Positions 15,035 through 22,630 of a stretch of DNA of 22,630 nt are shown here, in pieces. A program made the position numbers and the translations under genes. The notes under the pieces are model-generated. The model did no database searches. It had not been told where the DNA came from and saw only the letters and a program-made list of their open reading frames with translations. The stretch is from contig JBLHKW010000083.1 in NCBI GenBank assembly GCA_047618565.1, forward strand, positions 1-22,630. The letters run 5' to 3'. The DNA is from JBLHKW01 sp047618565. GTDB taxonomy: Bacteria; Planctomycetota; UBA1135; GCA-002686595. Each line of letters opens with the position of its first letter. Positions within the stretch are counted from its first letter, which is position 1.

Positions 15035-15703
15035 GTGAAACCCCACATCAAGCTCGCGAGTGTGACTGCGCCCGGTGGAATGTTGCTCGAGCTGTTCGAG
15101 CACGATGGCGAGCACGAGATCCGCGCGGACGGCCTGGCCCTGATGGCATCCCGCAGGCACCGTTCGGAAGAGGACCTGGCGCGCCTGGCGTGCGAGGATC
15201 TCCCTCCCACTCCAACCGTCATGATCGGAGGCCTTGGGATCGGCTACACCCTGCGCGCCGCACTCGACCTCTTGCCCCAGGATGGCAAGGTGCTCCAGGT
15301 AGAGCTCGTGCCCGAGGTAGCGGAGTGGAACCGCGGTCCACTGGCGCACCATGCGGATCATCCCCTCGACGACGCGCGCACCGAACTGGTGATCGCCGAC
15401 ATCACGGAAGCCGTCAAGCGCCACCAGGGAACACTGGCAGCGATCATGCTGGACGCCGACAACGGCCCATCGGCCAAGGTCGAGCCCCGCAGCCTGCGTC
15501 TCTACACGAAGGCCGGCCTGGTCGCCCTCTACCGCGCCCTGCTCCCCGGCGGTCGCGTCACCATCTGGTCGATCGAGAACCCGCCCACATTCACCAACCG
15601 CATGCGCGCGGCCGGCTTTGAAGCTCGTGCCCATTTGACCCACGCACGGCCCGATCGCCGAAGCGGCAAGCACTTCGTGTTCGTCGGCCGCAAGCCGGTC
15701 TGA
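15035..15703 (+). CDS. Spermidine-synthase-like SAM-binding protein
   Basis: This 222-residue Rossmann-fold protein belongs to the spermidine synthase/methyltransferase group. The nucleotide-binding glycine loop is G-G-L-G-I-G-Y-T at about 64-71. The acidic end of the next strand is V-E-L-V-P-E-V-A-E-W, followed by D-I-T-E-A-V and I-M-L-D-A-D-N-G-P, and the C-terminus forms the final sheet. It lacks the N-terminal beta-hairpin domain of true spermidine synthases, which are longer, so polyamine synthesis should not be assumed; it may methylate or aminopropylate another substrate. The GTG start at 15035 is chosen because similarity begins within the first residues. It converges on priA with only 20 bases between the stops. 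Confidence 0.8.
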   Translation: MKPHIKLASVTAPGGMLLELFEHDGEHEIRADGLALMASRRHRSEEDLARLACEDLPPTPTVMIGGLGIGYTLRAALDLLPQDGKVLQVELVPEVAEWNRGPLAHHADHPLDDARTELVIADITEAVKRHQGTLAAIMLDADNGPSAKVEPRSLRLYTKAGLVALYRALLPGGRVTIWSIENPPTFTNRMRAAGFEARAHLTHARPDRRSGKHFVFVGRKPV

Positions 15704-15723
15704 CCCGGCCTCCCCCAAGCGTC

Positions 15724-18015
15724 TCAGAGCATCGAGACCGGGTCCACGTCGATCGAGATGCGCGGCCGCGCATGCTGCGTTGCAAACTGCGCGAGCACCT
15801 CGCGTGCGCGAGCCAGGTTCGTGCCTTCGGGAGCCTTGAGCAGGATGTGCTGACGGTGGCGGCCGCGTTGCAGCGCAACCGGCGCCGGTGCGGGGCCCAG
15901 CACGTCGATGCCCTGGGGTAACAGCTCGTCGCAGAGAATGTTCGCTGCCGAGCGAGCTGCTGTGGTAACGCGCTGCTCTTCCTCGTCATCGAATACCACC
16001 CGGATCAGCCGTCCAAACGGCGGATAGGACAGTTCACGGCGCAGTTCCTGCTCCGCGCTCGCGAAGGCCTCGAAGTTGTGGCTCGCGGCCTGCACGATCG
16101 ATGGATGCTCGGGCGTGACCGTCTGAACCACGATGATGCCCTTGAGGCTGCCACGTCCGGCGCGCCCGGAGACCTGGCTCAGGAGCTGGAAGGTCCGCTC
16201 CGCCGCGCGAAAGTCCGGCAGGTGCAGGGTCGCGTCAGCGGAGACCACGCCCACCACGGTCACGCGCGGGAAGTCGAGGCCCTTGGCGATCATCTGGGTG
16301 CCGACGAGCATGTCCACCTCGCCTCGACCGAATGCGGAGAGGGTCTCCTCGTAATCCGTCCGACGCAGCATCGTGTCCGAGTCCATGCGGCGCACACGCG
16401 CCTCGGGGAACAACTCCTTGACGACCGCCTCGACGCGTTCGGAGCCCACGCCGAGATAACGGAGCGCGGGCGCGGTGCAGCTCGGACAGGCCTTCGGCGC
16501 GGCCTGCTCGTCACAGCACACGTGGCACACCAGCCGACCGATGCGACGGTGGAAGTTCAACGACATGTCGCACTGTCCGCAACGAACGGTCTCGCCACAA
16601 GCCCGGCACCACAGTACGGGAGCGAAGCCGCGCCGGTTCAGGAACAGGATCGCCTGCTCGCCGCGTGCAAAGGCATCGGTCAGACGCGTGATCAACAGGC
16701 GCGAGAAGATGGCGCCCGAATCCCCCTCGCTGCGCTCGTGGCGCATGTCGACGATCTCGACGGTGGGCATCTCCGCGTTGTTGACGCGCCTGGACAGCTC
16801 GAGCAGCTCGTATCGTCCGGATTGAGCGTTCACCCAGCTCTCGAGAGAGGGCGTCGCCGAGCCCAGCACGCAGACAGCGCCCGTCGTCTGGGCCCGTCGT
16901 ACCGCCACATCGCGGCCGCCGTAGCGCGGCACGTTGCCCTGTTTGAAGGACGGTTCGTGTTCCTCATCGACCACTATCACGCCGAGGTTCTGGACCGGCG
17001 CGAAGACCGCCGAACGGGCGCCCACCACCACGTTGACCTCGCCGCGCTTGGTCCGCAGCCACATGTCGAGCCGCTGCGCGTCCGTCATGCGACTGTGGAA
17101 GACCCCCACCTCGCCAAAGCGTGAGCGGAACCAGCCGACGGTCTGTGGCGTGAGTGCGATTTCGGGCACGAGCACGATGGCGCCCTTTCCGCGCGCCAGC
17201 GCGTCCTCGATGACCCGCAAGTAGACCTCGGTCTTACCCGACCCCGTGACCCCCCAGAGCAGGAAGGTTGCGTACTCATCGGCCGCGACACGGGCGCCGA
17301 TGCGCTCGACGGCCGTCTCCTGCTCGGGCATCAGCTGCTCGGGCCGCTCGCGGACGACCCCCTCCGGGGCCACCTCATCGGGCTTGACCTCGACCCGCTC
17401 GAGGTGCACCCAGCCTTTCCTGGCGAGGGTGCGGGCCGGCGAATCCGAGAGACCCAGTCGGCGCAGCAGGTCATTGAGCTCGCTGGGTCCCTCCAGATCG
17501 AGCAGCGTGCGCAGGAAACGGTGCTGCTTGGGAAACTTCTCATCGAGCGTGGCCAGCTCCGTCGCACCGATGCCGTCGGCGACGCGCGCCATGAGCACCT
17601 TCTGGCGTGCGCGGTCACGCTTGAGTGCACTGGGCAGCACCGCCGCCAGACACTCGCCCCAGCTACAGGCGTAGTAGGCCCCCATCCAGCGCGTCAGCTC
17701 CAGCAACTCTCGATCGACGATCGGCTCCGTATCGAGCACCGCCAGGATGGACTTGACGCGCTTCGGGTCGAGCTCCGTCTGGTCGCTCATGCCGACGACC
17801 ACCGCGATCTCGCGCCGGCGACCAAAGGGCACCGAGACGCGCATACCAGCCGAAAGCCCTACGGCGAGCTCGCTCGGGACGCCGTAGGTGAACTCGGTAC
17901 GAACCGGCCGCTGCACGGCGACGGAAGCAAAGTGCTCGAACTTCGGAGGCGCCGCCGGAGTGGGCTCCGGCTCGGCCTCAGGAAACAACCCGGCCTGTCG
18001 ATCGCCGCCCGGCAT
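15724..18015 (-). CDS. priA: Primosomal replication-restart helicase PriA
   Basis: PriA recognises stalled forks and reloads the replisome through its 3'-to-5' helicase activity. The 763-residue protein is full length. An N-terminal DNA-binding domain (about 27-130, with T-E-F-T-Y-G-V-P and R-V-S-V-P-F-G) is followed by a winged-helix region and the helicase core. Walker A is G-V-T-G-S-G-K-T at 255-262 and the DEEH box is at 350-353. The zinc-binding insert has Cys470, 473, 479, 482, 497, 500, 510 and 513. Motifs V and VI appear as G-T-Q-M-I-A-K-G-L-D-F and Q-V-S-G-R-A-G-R-G. The ATG at 18015 is 9 bases after the MazG-like stop. The first 25 residues are Pro/Glu-rich and probably disordered. 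Confidence 0.97.
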   Translation of the reverse strand: MPGGDRQAGLFPEAEPEPTPAAPPKFEHFASVAVQRPVRTEFTYGVPSELAVGLSAGMRVSVPFGRRREIAVVVGMSDQTELDPKRVKSILAVLDTEPIVDRELLELTRWMGAYYACSWGECLAAVLPSALKRDRARQKVLMARVADGIGATELATLDEKFPKQHRFLRTLLDLEGPSELNDLLRRLGLSDSPARTLARKGWVHLERVEVKPDEVAPEGVVRERPEQLMPEQETAVERIGARVAADEYATFLLWGVTGSGKTEVYLRVIEDALARGKGAIVLVPEIALTPQTVGWFRSRFGEVGVFHSRMTDAQRLDMWLRTKRGEVNVVVGARSAVFAPVQNLGVIVVDEEHEPSFKQGNVPRYGGRDVAVRRAQTTGAVCVLGSATPSLESWVNAQSGRYELLELSRRVNNAEMPTVEIVDMRHERSEGDSGAIFSRLLITRLTDAFARGEQAILFLNRRGFAPVLWCRACGETVRCGQCDMSLNFHRRIGRLVCHVCCDEQAAPKACPSCTAPALRYLGVGSERVEAVVKELFPEARVRRMDSDTMLRRTDYEETLSAFGRGEVDMLVGTQMIAKGLDFPRVTVVGVVSADATLHLPDFRAAERTFQLLSQVSGRAGRGSLKGIIVVQTVTPEHPSIVQAASHNFEAFASAEQELRRELSYPPFGRLIRVVFDDEEEQRVTTAARSAANILCDELLPQGIDVLGPAPAPVALQRGRHRQHILLKAPEGTNLARAREVLAQFATQHARPRISIDVDPVSML

Positions 18016-18024
18016 GATCCGCCG

Positions 18025-18309
18025 CTAGCCGCAGGTACAGGGCGTGGCCAGACAGCGCGGACACCCCTGCCCGTACTTCTTGTCGGCTGCCTGTTGCAGA
18101 TCGATCCCGGCGATCGACGCCAGGGTCGAGAGCCAGGCGAGCACGTCAGCGAACTCGCCCTCGAGCTCGTCCTGCTGACCGCGACGCAGGGCGCGCGTCA
18201 ACTCACCGACCTCTTCGGCGAACCACATGTGGGTGCCCTCGAGGCCGCGTGCGGAGTCCTTTTCGTAGTAGATCTTCTCGATCAGTCGTTGGAAGTCAGC
18301 GATGTGCAT
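18025..18309 (-). CDS. Small MazG-like nucleotide pyrophosphohydrolase
   Basis: This 94-residue all-helical protein has the MazG-type metal motif: E-E-V-G-E at residues 33-37 and E-F-A-D-V at about 52-56 (ExxE plus ExxD). Such enzymes hydrolyse NTPs or dNTPs to monophosphates and pyrophosphate, usually as house-cleaning enzymes. The C-terminus ends in a cysteine cluster, C-P-R-C followed by C-T-C-G, which could bind a metal. The exact substrate cannot be told. The ATG at 18309 is 11 bases after the phosphatase stop, and the stop is TAG. It lies between the phosphatase and priA on the same strand, so co-transcription is likely. Confidence 0.87.
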   Translation of the reverse strand: MHIADFQRLIEKIYYEKDSARGLEGTHMWFAEEVGELTRALRRGQQDELEGEFADVLAWLSTLASIAGIDLQQAADKKYGQGCPRCLATPCTCG

Positions 18310-18320
18310 CTCAGATCAGA

Positions 18321-19718
18321 TCATTGGTTACGCCCGACGGCGACAATCGAAATATCCGCGGGCAGGCCCTCGTCCCCTGCGAAGGACTCGATGAAGCCCT
18401 GCAGGTCATCCATCAGCTGCGCGGGCTCCTGGTCAGCCCCGTGCAGGACCTGTCGATAGAACTCCTTCTCGCCCAGCTCCTGGCCGTCGGGGTTCAGGGT
18501 GCGCACGACAGCCGTCGTCGCCATGACCAGACGATCGCCCGGAGCCAGGGAGATGGATCCAATCTGCAGGCTACGGTCGAACACCGGGCCCTTGTCGAAA
18601 CCGAGCGCGATGCCCTCCGGCTGCACCAGGGAGACCTTGCGGTCGACGGCGCGGTAACGCAGCAATGGCAACTTGTGGCCAGCGCACACGACCTGGACCT
18701 CCTGGCTACCGGGTTGCAGGACGACGCACAGGGCGGTCACGTACATGCCGCGGCGCACATCCCGGGCCAGGTCCCGATTGACCTTCTGGAAGGCTGCCTT
18801 CAAGGAGCCGCCACGCTCGAGTTCGTTGCGCAGGTAGGCGCGCGCTGTGGCGCTCACCAGGGCCCCGGGCACGCCCGCGCCACTGACCTCGCATACCAGT
18901 ACCGCGACCTGATCGCCGCTCTCGACGTAATCGTAGAAGTCGCCGCCGGGTTCAGACGAGCCGATGCGCAGATCGCCAACGGCGAATCCGGGAACGCTCG
19001 GGACAATCTGGGGCAACAGGGCTTCGCTGACCTCGAGGGCGACCTCGCGCTCACGCTCACGGACCGAGAGCTCGAGCTGGGCGTCCTGAGCCTCCGACAG
19101 GGAGCTCGCCATGCGGTCGAGCGAACGCGCAAGGATCGCAACCTCGCCCCCGCCACGCACGCGCGTCCGATGGTCGAAGTTGCCGCGACTGATCTGCCGC
19201 ACGTCCTCGACCAGATCCTCGATCGGGCCTGAGACGCGAATACCCGCCCAGTAAGCGACCGCAGCACCGACCAGGATCACCAGCGCGGTCACGCCCAGGA
19301 TGAGGCCGAGCAATGCCTTGCGTCCCTCGCGTCCACGACGGGCCGGAACCACGAGGTCCACCGCCGGGCGCTTGTTGGTAACCGAGGGGGACGGATCGTA
19401 GCGGTACAGCAGCGCCGCCTCGCCCACGTGCGCGGCCTTCGACAGGCGCACGGGAAAGCGCTGGAAGCGCCCTTCCTTCATCGCCGTCTGCCCGACCTGC
19501 TCGTACTCGATACCGCCGGTGTCCAGCTCGGACTTCAGCTGCACCGTGTCACGGAACGCGTTCTCCAGGGAACGATCGATGACGCTCTGTGTCGTGCGCA
19601 GCAGGAAGAACCCGACGCCGAGCATGACGACCGCCAGAGCCAGGCTCATGTAAAGACAGAAGCGCGCCGTCAGGGACATGCCCCGGATGCGAAGGTCGTC
19701 CTTGTTCTGGCGGCTCAT
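18321..19718 (-). CDS. Membrane HAMP-PP2C (SpoIIE/RsbU-type) phosphatase, active site altered
   Basis: This 465-residue inner-membrane protein has membrane helices at about 18-40 and 136-158 flanking a small periplasmic domain, a HAMP domain (about 158-212), a coiled coil, and a PP2C/SpoIIE-type domain (about 240-462). This family dephosphorylates anti-sigma-factor antagonists in partner switching. Some core features persist: G-G-D-F-Y-D with Asp260, V-S-G-A-G-V-P-G-A-L, and Asp455 in A-D-I-S-I. But the usual G-D-V-S-G Asp is Glu277 (C-E-V-S-G), and the usual T-D-G metal-binding Asp is Thr402 (A-T-T-A-V). Catalysis may be reduced or lost (inference). The ATG at 19718 is used; M14 is an alternative. 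No anti-sigma factor is nearby. Confidence 0.85.
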   Translation of the reverse strand: MSRQNKDDLRIRGMSLTARFCLYMSLALAVVMLGVGFFLLRTTQSVIDRSLENAFRDTVQLKSELDTGGIEYEQVGQTAMKEGRFQRFPVRLSKAAHVGEAALLYRYDPSPSVTNKRPAVDLVVPARRGREGRKALLGLILGVTALVILVGAAVAYWAGIRVSGPIEDLVEDVRQISRGNFDHRTRVRGGGEVAILARSLDRMASSLSEAQDAQLELSVREREREVALEVSEALLPQIVPSVPGFAVGDLRIGSSEPGGDFYDYVESGDQVAVLVCEVSGAGVPGALVSATARAYLRNELERGGSLKAAFQKVNRDLARDVRRGMYVTALCVVLQPGSQEVQVVCAGHKLPLLRYRAVDRKVSLVQPEGIALGFDKGPVFDRSLQIGSISLAPGDRLVMATTAVVRTLNPDGQELGEKEFYRQVLHGADQEPAQLMDDLQGFIESFAGDEGLPADISIVAVGRNQ

Positions 19719-19730
19719 GGATGGTGCTTG

Positions 19731-20219
19731 CTACGGCTGTATCAGGCTCCAGAGGCTGGGGTCGCCGGAGAGCAGTCGTGCGGCGGTCAGCACGACCCAG
19801 GCGTAGATGCCCGCAACGACGTCGTCAAGCAGGATACCGTCTCCCCCCCCGAGCGCCTCCAACCGGCGAGCGGGTTTCGGCTTGAAGATGTCGAAATATC
19901 GAAAAACGCAGAATCCGACCACGAGGGTCAGGGGCGTGGGCGGCGCAATCCACGCCACGGTGACCAGATAGCCCAGAACCTCGTCGAGGACGAAGAAGCC
20001 CGGGTCCTTCTTGCCCGCATGTGCCTCTGCCCAATCGCCCAGGGAGCGCCCGATGACGTAGATCAGGGCGCAGGCGACCAGCAACCACAGTAGGAATGGC
20101 TGCGTGAAGCCGAGAGCCCAGGCCAGGGCCACGCCTCCGAGGGTTCCGACCGTCCCCGGTGCGAAAGGCGAACAACCGAGGTAACCGCAGGAGACGATGC
20201 CGAGGCGCAGCGCGTTCAC
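19731..20219 (-). CDS. pgpA: Phosphatidylglycerophosphatase A (PgpA)
   Basis: PgpA removes the terminal phosphate of phosphatidylglycerol phosphate, completing phosphatidylglycerol synthesis at the membrane. The 162-residue protein shows the family signature: S-P-F-A-P-G-T-V-G-T-L near residues 17-27, D-P-G-F-F-V-L-D-E-V-L-G, F-R-Y-F-D-I-F-K-P-K-P and G-D-G-I-L-L-D-D-V-V-A-G, with several hydrophobic segments. The start is GTG at 20219, overlapping the pgsA stop by four bases (GTGA). That coupling fits its role on the PgsA product. The phosphatase gene begins 12 bases downstream. Confidence 0.95.
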   Translation of the reverse strand: MNALRLGIVSCGYLGCSPFAPGTVGTLGGVALAWALGFTQPFLLWLLVACALIYVIGRSLGDWAEAHAGKKDPGFFVLDEVLGYLVTVAWIAPPTPLTLVVGFCVFRYFDIFKPKPARRLEALGGGDGILLDDVVAGIYAWVVLTAARLLSGDPSLWSLIQP

Positions 20220-20821
20220 GCGCCGACCTCACGCAGGATGTTGCTCGTCTTCGAGACGTAGGAAATGCCGGAACCGACGGTTGCCACGAGCGTTGCCCAG
20301 ACGAAGACGTGCGCAGTCCATTGCCAGAAGACGAGCCATCCCGCAGGCCACGCGTAGGCCTCGAGCCACAGCAACGCCCCCACGGCGATGCACTGCACGA
20401 TCATCTTGATCTTGCCGAAGCCATCCGCTGGGAACTCGCCACCGACCTTCTCGACGTAGCCGCGGATGCCCGTCACGAGCAGTTCACGCGACAAGATCAC
20501 GACGACCATCCAGGCGGGCAGGTAGGGCTGCGACCAGTCGAGCACAGCCAGGAAGATCATCGAGCCCAGGATCAGCACCTTGTCGACGAACGGGTCGGCG
20601 ATGCGCCCGAAGGCGGTCACCTGATTCCCCTGACGTGCCAGGTAGCCGTCGAGAAAGTCCGTGGCGGCGGTCACTGTGAACAGCCAGAAGGCGATACACC
20701 AGACCTGCCGGATGGAGGCGGGATCGAGCTCTCCGTAGACCGCGAAGATCGCGAAGAGCACCAGCGCACCCACGAAACGCACCGCAGTGATCCGGTTCGG
20801 CCAGTGTTCAAATACGCCCAT
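20216..20821 (-). CDS. pgsA: CDP-diacylglycerol-glycerol-3-phosphate 3-phosphatidyltransferase (PgsA)
   Basis: PgsA is the integral membrane enzyme making phosphatidylglycerol phosphate from CDP-diacylglycerol and glycerol-3-phosphate. The 201-residue protein has the CDP-alcohol phosphatidyltransferase motif exactly spaced: Asp55, Asp58-Gly59, Ala62-Arg63, Gly72, Asp76 and Asp80. The N-terminus carries P-N-R-I-T-A-V-R-F, and several membrane segments follow. ATG at 20821 is 3 bases after the rimO stop, and its own stop overlaps pgpA. Two successive lipid-synthesis enzymes are thus translationally coupled. Confidence 0.96.
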   Translation of the reverse strand: MGVFEHWPNRITAVRFVGALVLFAIFAVYGELDPASIRQVWCIAFWLFTVTAATDFLDGYLARQGNQVTAFGRIADPFVDKVLILGSMIFLAVLDWSQPYLPAWMVVVILSRELLVTGIRGYVEKVGGEFPADGFGKIKMIVQCIAVGALLWLEAYAWPAGWLVFWQWTAHVFVWATLVATVGSGISYVSKTSNILREVGA

Positions 20822-20824
20822 GGC

Positions 20825-22165
20825 TCAGACCTTGTCGCAGATCCACTCGAACTCGTCGTCCACTTCAGTCACACGCACGCGCAGGCGATCGCCAACCTCG
20901 GCCTCGCTGTCGCGCACGAAGGTACGCAGGTCGACCTCCGGTGCATCGAGCGCGCTGCGGGCGACGAGCACGCCCTGCTCGCCCGCTGCTTCATCGACCA
21001 GTACTTCGATCTCCTTGCCGACGTAGCTGGCCTGGACCTCGGACAGGACCTCGTCGCGCACCTCGAGAATGTGGCGCGCACGCTCCTTCGCAACGGCGCG
21101 CGGCACGTCGTCTTCGAGCTTGAATCCCGAGGTACCCTCCTCGGGGGAGTAGGTGAATGCGCCCAGGCGCGAGAGGCGCAGGTCGCGGATCATCTTCGCC
21201 AGCTGCTCGACGTCCGCGTCTGTCTCTCCGGGGAACCCGAGCAGGACAGTGGTCCGCAGCATGATCCCCGGGACGGACTCGAGCAGACGTTCCAGCGTCC
21301 TGCGTACCTGATCACCGCTGCCGGCGCGGCCCATGGCGCGCAGCACGGGCGTCGCGGCGTGCTGGATCGGAATGTCGAGGTAGGGCAGGACGCGCGGATG
21401 GTCAGCGAGGAGCTCGGTCAAGCGCCACGGAAAACGGTTGGGGTAGGCGTACATCACGCGCACGCGGTGATCCCCATCCAGGTCGCCCAGGGCCTCGACG
21501 AGGTCGGGGAGCTCCATGTCGAAGTCGCGTCCCCACGCGGTCGCGTCCTCCGCGACCAGCACGAGCTCCGAGACGCCGGCGGCGATCAGCTCGGAAGCTT
21601 CCTCCAGCACGACGGATGGACGCTTGGATCGGTGCGGGCCGCGGATCGACGGGATGGCGCAGAATGAACAGGTGTGATCGCAGCCGTGCGAGATGCGCAG
21701 GTAGGCATAGGAGCCGGGCGTGGCCAGCAGGCGCGCCCCGTCCCGATCGGGCGGGCGCAGCCCCGGGCTCTCGAGGTAGGACGGTACGCGGTCGCCGCGA
21801 ACCAGGCCCGCGACGTTCTTCGCCAGGGAGCGGTAGTCGGAGATCTCCGCGAAGACATCGACCTCGGGGAAGTCCTCGGCCAGGCGTTGCTTGTAGCGCT
21901 GCACCAGGCAACCCGCGACGACGACACCCTTGATCTCGCCGGTGCGCTTGCGCTCGAGCAGGTTGCGGATCGCGCCGTAGGATTCCTCACGCGCCGGCCC
22001 GATGAACGAACAGGTGTTCAGGACGACCGTGTGCGCGGACGTGGGGTCGTCGGTGATGACGAGCCCTTCCTCGGCCATGCGCCCCAGGATCAACTCGGAG
22101 TCGATCAGATTGCGGGCACAACCCAGGTGGATCAGTGATACGAGGGGCGCGTCTTTCACGTGCAC
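20825..22165 (-). CDS. rimO: Ribosomal protein S12 methylthiotransferase RimO
   Basis: RimO is a radical-SAM enzyme adding a methylthio group to an aspartate of ribosomal protein S12. The 446-residue protein has the methylthiotransferase N-terminal domain with Cys16, Cys52 and Cys86 for the auxiliary iron-sulfur cluster. The radical-SAM CxxxCxxC is at Cys162, Cys166 and Cys169 (G-C-D-H-T-C-S-F-C), with P-S-I-R-G-P-H and L-G-F-P-G-E-T-D. A C-terminal TRAM-like domain covers about 384-446. RimO is favoured over MiaB by L-G-C-A-R-N-L-I-D-S-E and the P-S-I-R-G context. The start is GTG 22165 with GTG 22159 as alternative; no strong Shine-Dalgarno. It lies 24 bases after the FtsK-like stop, an order also common elsewhere (ftsK/spoIIIE-rimO-pgsA). 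Confidence 0.94.
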   Translation of the reverse strand: MHVKDAPLVSLIHLGCARNLIDSELILGRMAEEGLVITDDPTSAHTVVLNTCSFIGPAREESYGAIRNLLERKRTGEIKGVVVAGCLVQRYKQRLAEDFPEVDVFAEISDYRSLAKNVAGLVRGDRVPSYLESPGLRPPDRDGARLLATPGSYAYLRISHGCDHTCSFCAIPSIRGPHRSKRPSVVLEEASELIAAGVSELVLVAEDATAWGRDFDMELPDLVEALGDLDGDHRVRVMYAYPNRFPWRLTELLADHPRVLPYLDIPIQHAATPVLRAMGRAGSGDQVRRTLERLLESVPGIMLRTTVLLGFPGETDADVEQLAKMIRDLRLSRLGAFTYSPEEGTSGFKLEDDVPRAVAKERARHILEVRDEVLSEVQASYVGKEIEVLVDEAAGEQGVLVARSALDAPEVDLRTFVRDSEAEVGDRLRVRVTEVDDEFEWICDKV

Positions 22166-22189
22166 GCTCGATGGGGAATCGGGCCAATC

Positions 22190-22630
22190 TCAGGCGTTGG
22201 TGACCGTCACTTCCCACTGTTCGAGCGACAGGAGTATATCGCGCCGTTGACCGCCGAGGTACGGCCCGATCAAACCGCGTTCCTGGAGTTCGTCGAGCAG
22301 CTCGCAGGCCTGATCAAAATCGAGGCCGAATTTCCGCTGAAGCATGGAGACGGCGACCCGCCCCTCCTCCAGGAAGTGGGCTCCAGCCTCGAAAAGGAGC
22401 TGGGAGTCGACGCCTGCCGCCGACGTGTCAGACGCCACAGCGGGCTGACTGGGGATCTTGTCCGCAACGGGGACGGAGGGGGGCTGAATGACGACCTCGG
22501 GCTCGGCCTCCGGCTCGACCGCCGTGATCTCGTCCTGGACCTCTTCCTCCTCTATCTCGGCCGCGATCGGCTCTTCCTCGAGCTCCTCTTCGTCCTCTTC
22601 CTCGAGTTCCTCTTCGTCCTCTTCCTCGAG
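22190..22630 (-). CDS. FtsK gamma-domain protein, C-terminal part (probably FtsK/SpoIIIE)
   Basis: The frame is open from the window edge to the TGA at 22192-22190, showing the last 146 residues. The final 70 form a winged helix like the FtsK gamma domain: L-F-E-A-G-A-H-F-L, then V-A-V-S-M-L-Q-R-K-F-G-L-D-F, A-C-E-L-L-D-E-L-Q-E-R-G-L-I-G-P. In FtsK this domain reads the polar KOPS sequences that direct chromosome translocation at division. It is preceded by a Pro/Val/Glu linker and a highly acidic tract with repeated L-E-E-E-D-E-E-E units. The motor and membrane domains would lie outside the window, so full FtsK identity is inferred from this domain and the rimO-pgsA neighbourhood. The GTG at 22438 is not a real start because the upstream sequence is in-frame coding. 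Confidence 0.8.
   Translation of the reverse strand, partial: LEEEDEEELEEEDEEELEEEPIAAEIEEEEVQDEITAVEPEAEPEVVIQPPSVPVADKIPSQPAVASDTSAAGVDSQLLFEAGAHFLEEGRVAVSMLQRKFGLDFDQACELLDELQERGLIGPYLGGQRRDILLSLEQWEVTVTNA
22583..22630. repeat. Tandem 24-bp repeat encoding an acidic tract
   Basis: Two adjacent 24-base units (22583-22606 and 22607-22630) differ at only one base and encode L-E-E-E-D-E-E-E-type octapeptides on the minus strand. The array reaches the window edge and may contain more copies. It lies inside the FtsK gamma-domain protein, just upstream of the linker to the winged helix. Confidence 0.8.

Noticed and set aside
20159..21667. 502-codon open frame on the plus strand
   Set aside because: It is antisense to pgpA, pgsA and rimO, which are certain genes; the protein is His/Asp/Arg-rich shadow sequence.

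Overview
This is a GC-rich bacterial chromosome segment made almost entirely of housekeeping and signalling genes. There is no insertion sequence, phage gene, CRISPR array, rRNA or tRNA that I can see. The taxon cannot be fixed from sequence alone. The split transketolase, secreted EF-hand protein, FtsK/RimO/PgsA/PgpA block and HDOD/HD-GYP regulators would suit a Planctomycetota-like or related Gram-negative lineage (inference, low confidence). Start codons are mixed ATG/GTG, Shine-Dalgarno sites are often weak or absent, and TAG is a normal stop codon.

Layout. Positions 1-1275 (minus): a 6-pyruvoyl-tetrahydropterin synthase/QueD homologue runs into GTP cyclohydrolase I (folE) with a long out-of-frame overlap. 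An extended RNA-like hairpin follows immediately at the folE stop, then the first codons of a further gene leave the window. Positions 1540-3308: a DUF2203-like small protein (plus) and a secreted EF-hand protein (minus) converge on a strong bidirectional hairpin. Positions 3575-10203 (plus): a dense run of split transketolase (C-terminal half first), a CtpA-like S41 protease, tsaD, larB, carA and a YgjP-type metalloprotein. Positions 10458-14942 (plus): a signalling cassette of an HDOD response regulator, an HD-GYP response regulator and a membrane PAS histidine kinase whose reading frame is broken by an in-frame TAG near its N-terminus. A small spermidine-synthase-like methyltransferase follows. 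Positions 15724-22630 (minus): an apparent operon transcribed from the right edge, with an FtsK gamma-domain protein (partial), rimO, pgsA, pgpA, a membrane PP2C/SpoIIE-type phosphatase with an altered active site, a MazG-like pyrophosphohydrolase and priA.

How the genes fit together. FolE and QueD catalyse successive steps from GTP towards queuosine or tetrahydropterins. PgsA and PgpA catalyse successive steps of phosphatidylglycerol synthesis. The two response regulators share closely similar receiver domains and probably answer to the kinase encoded with them. The items most worth a second look are the 141-309 hairpin, the amber codon in the kinase, the degenerate phosphatase active site, and the carA stop codon sitting in a hairpin loop.
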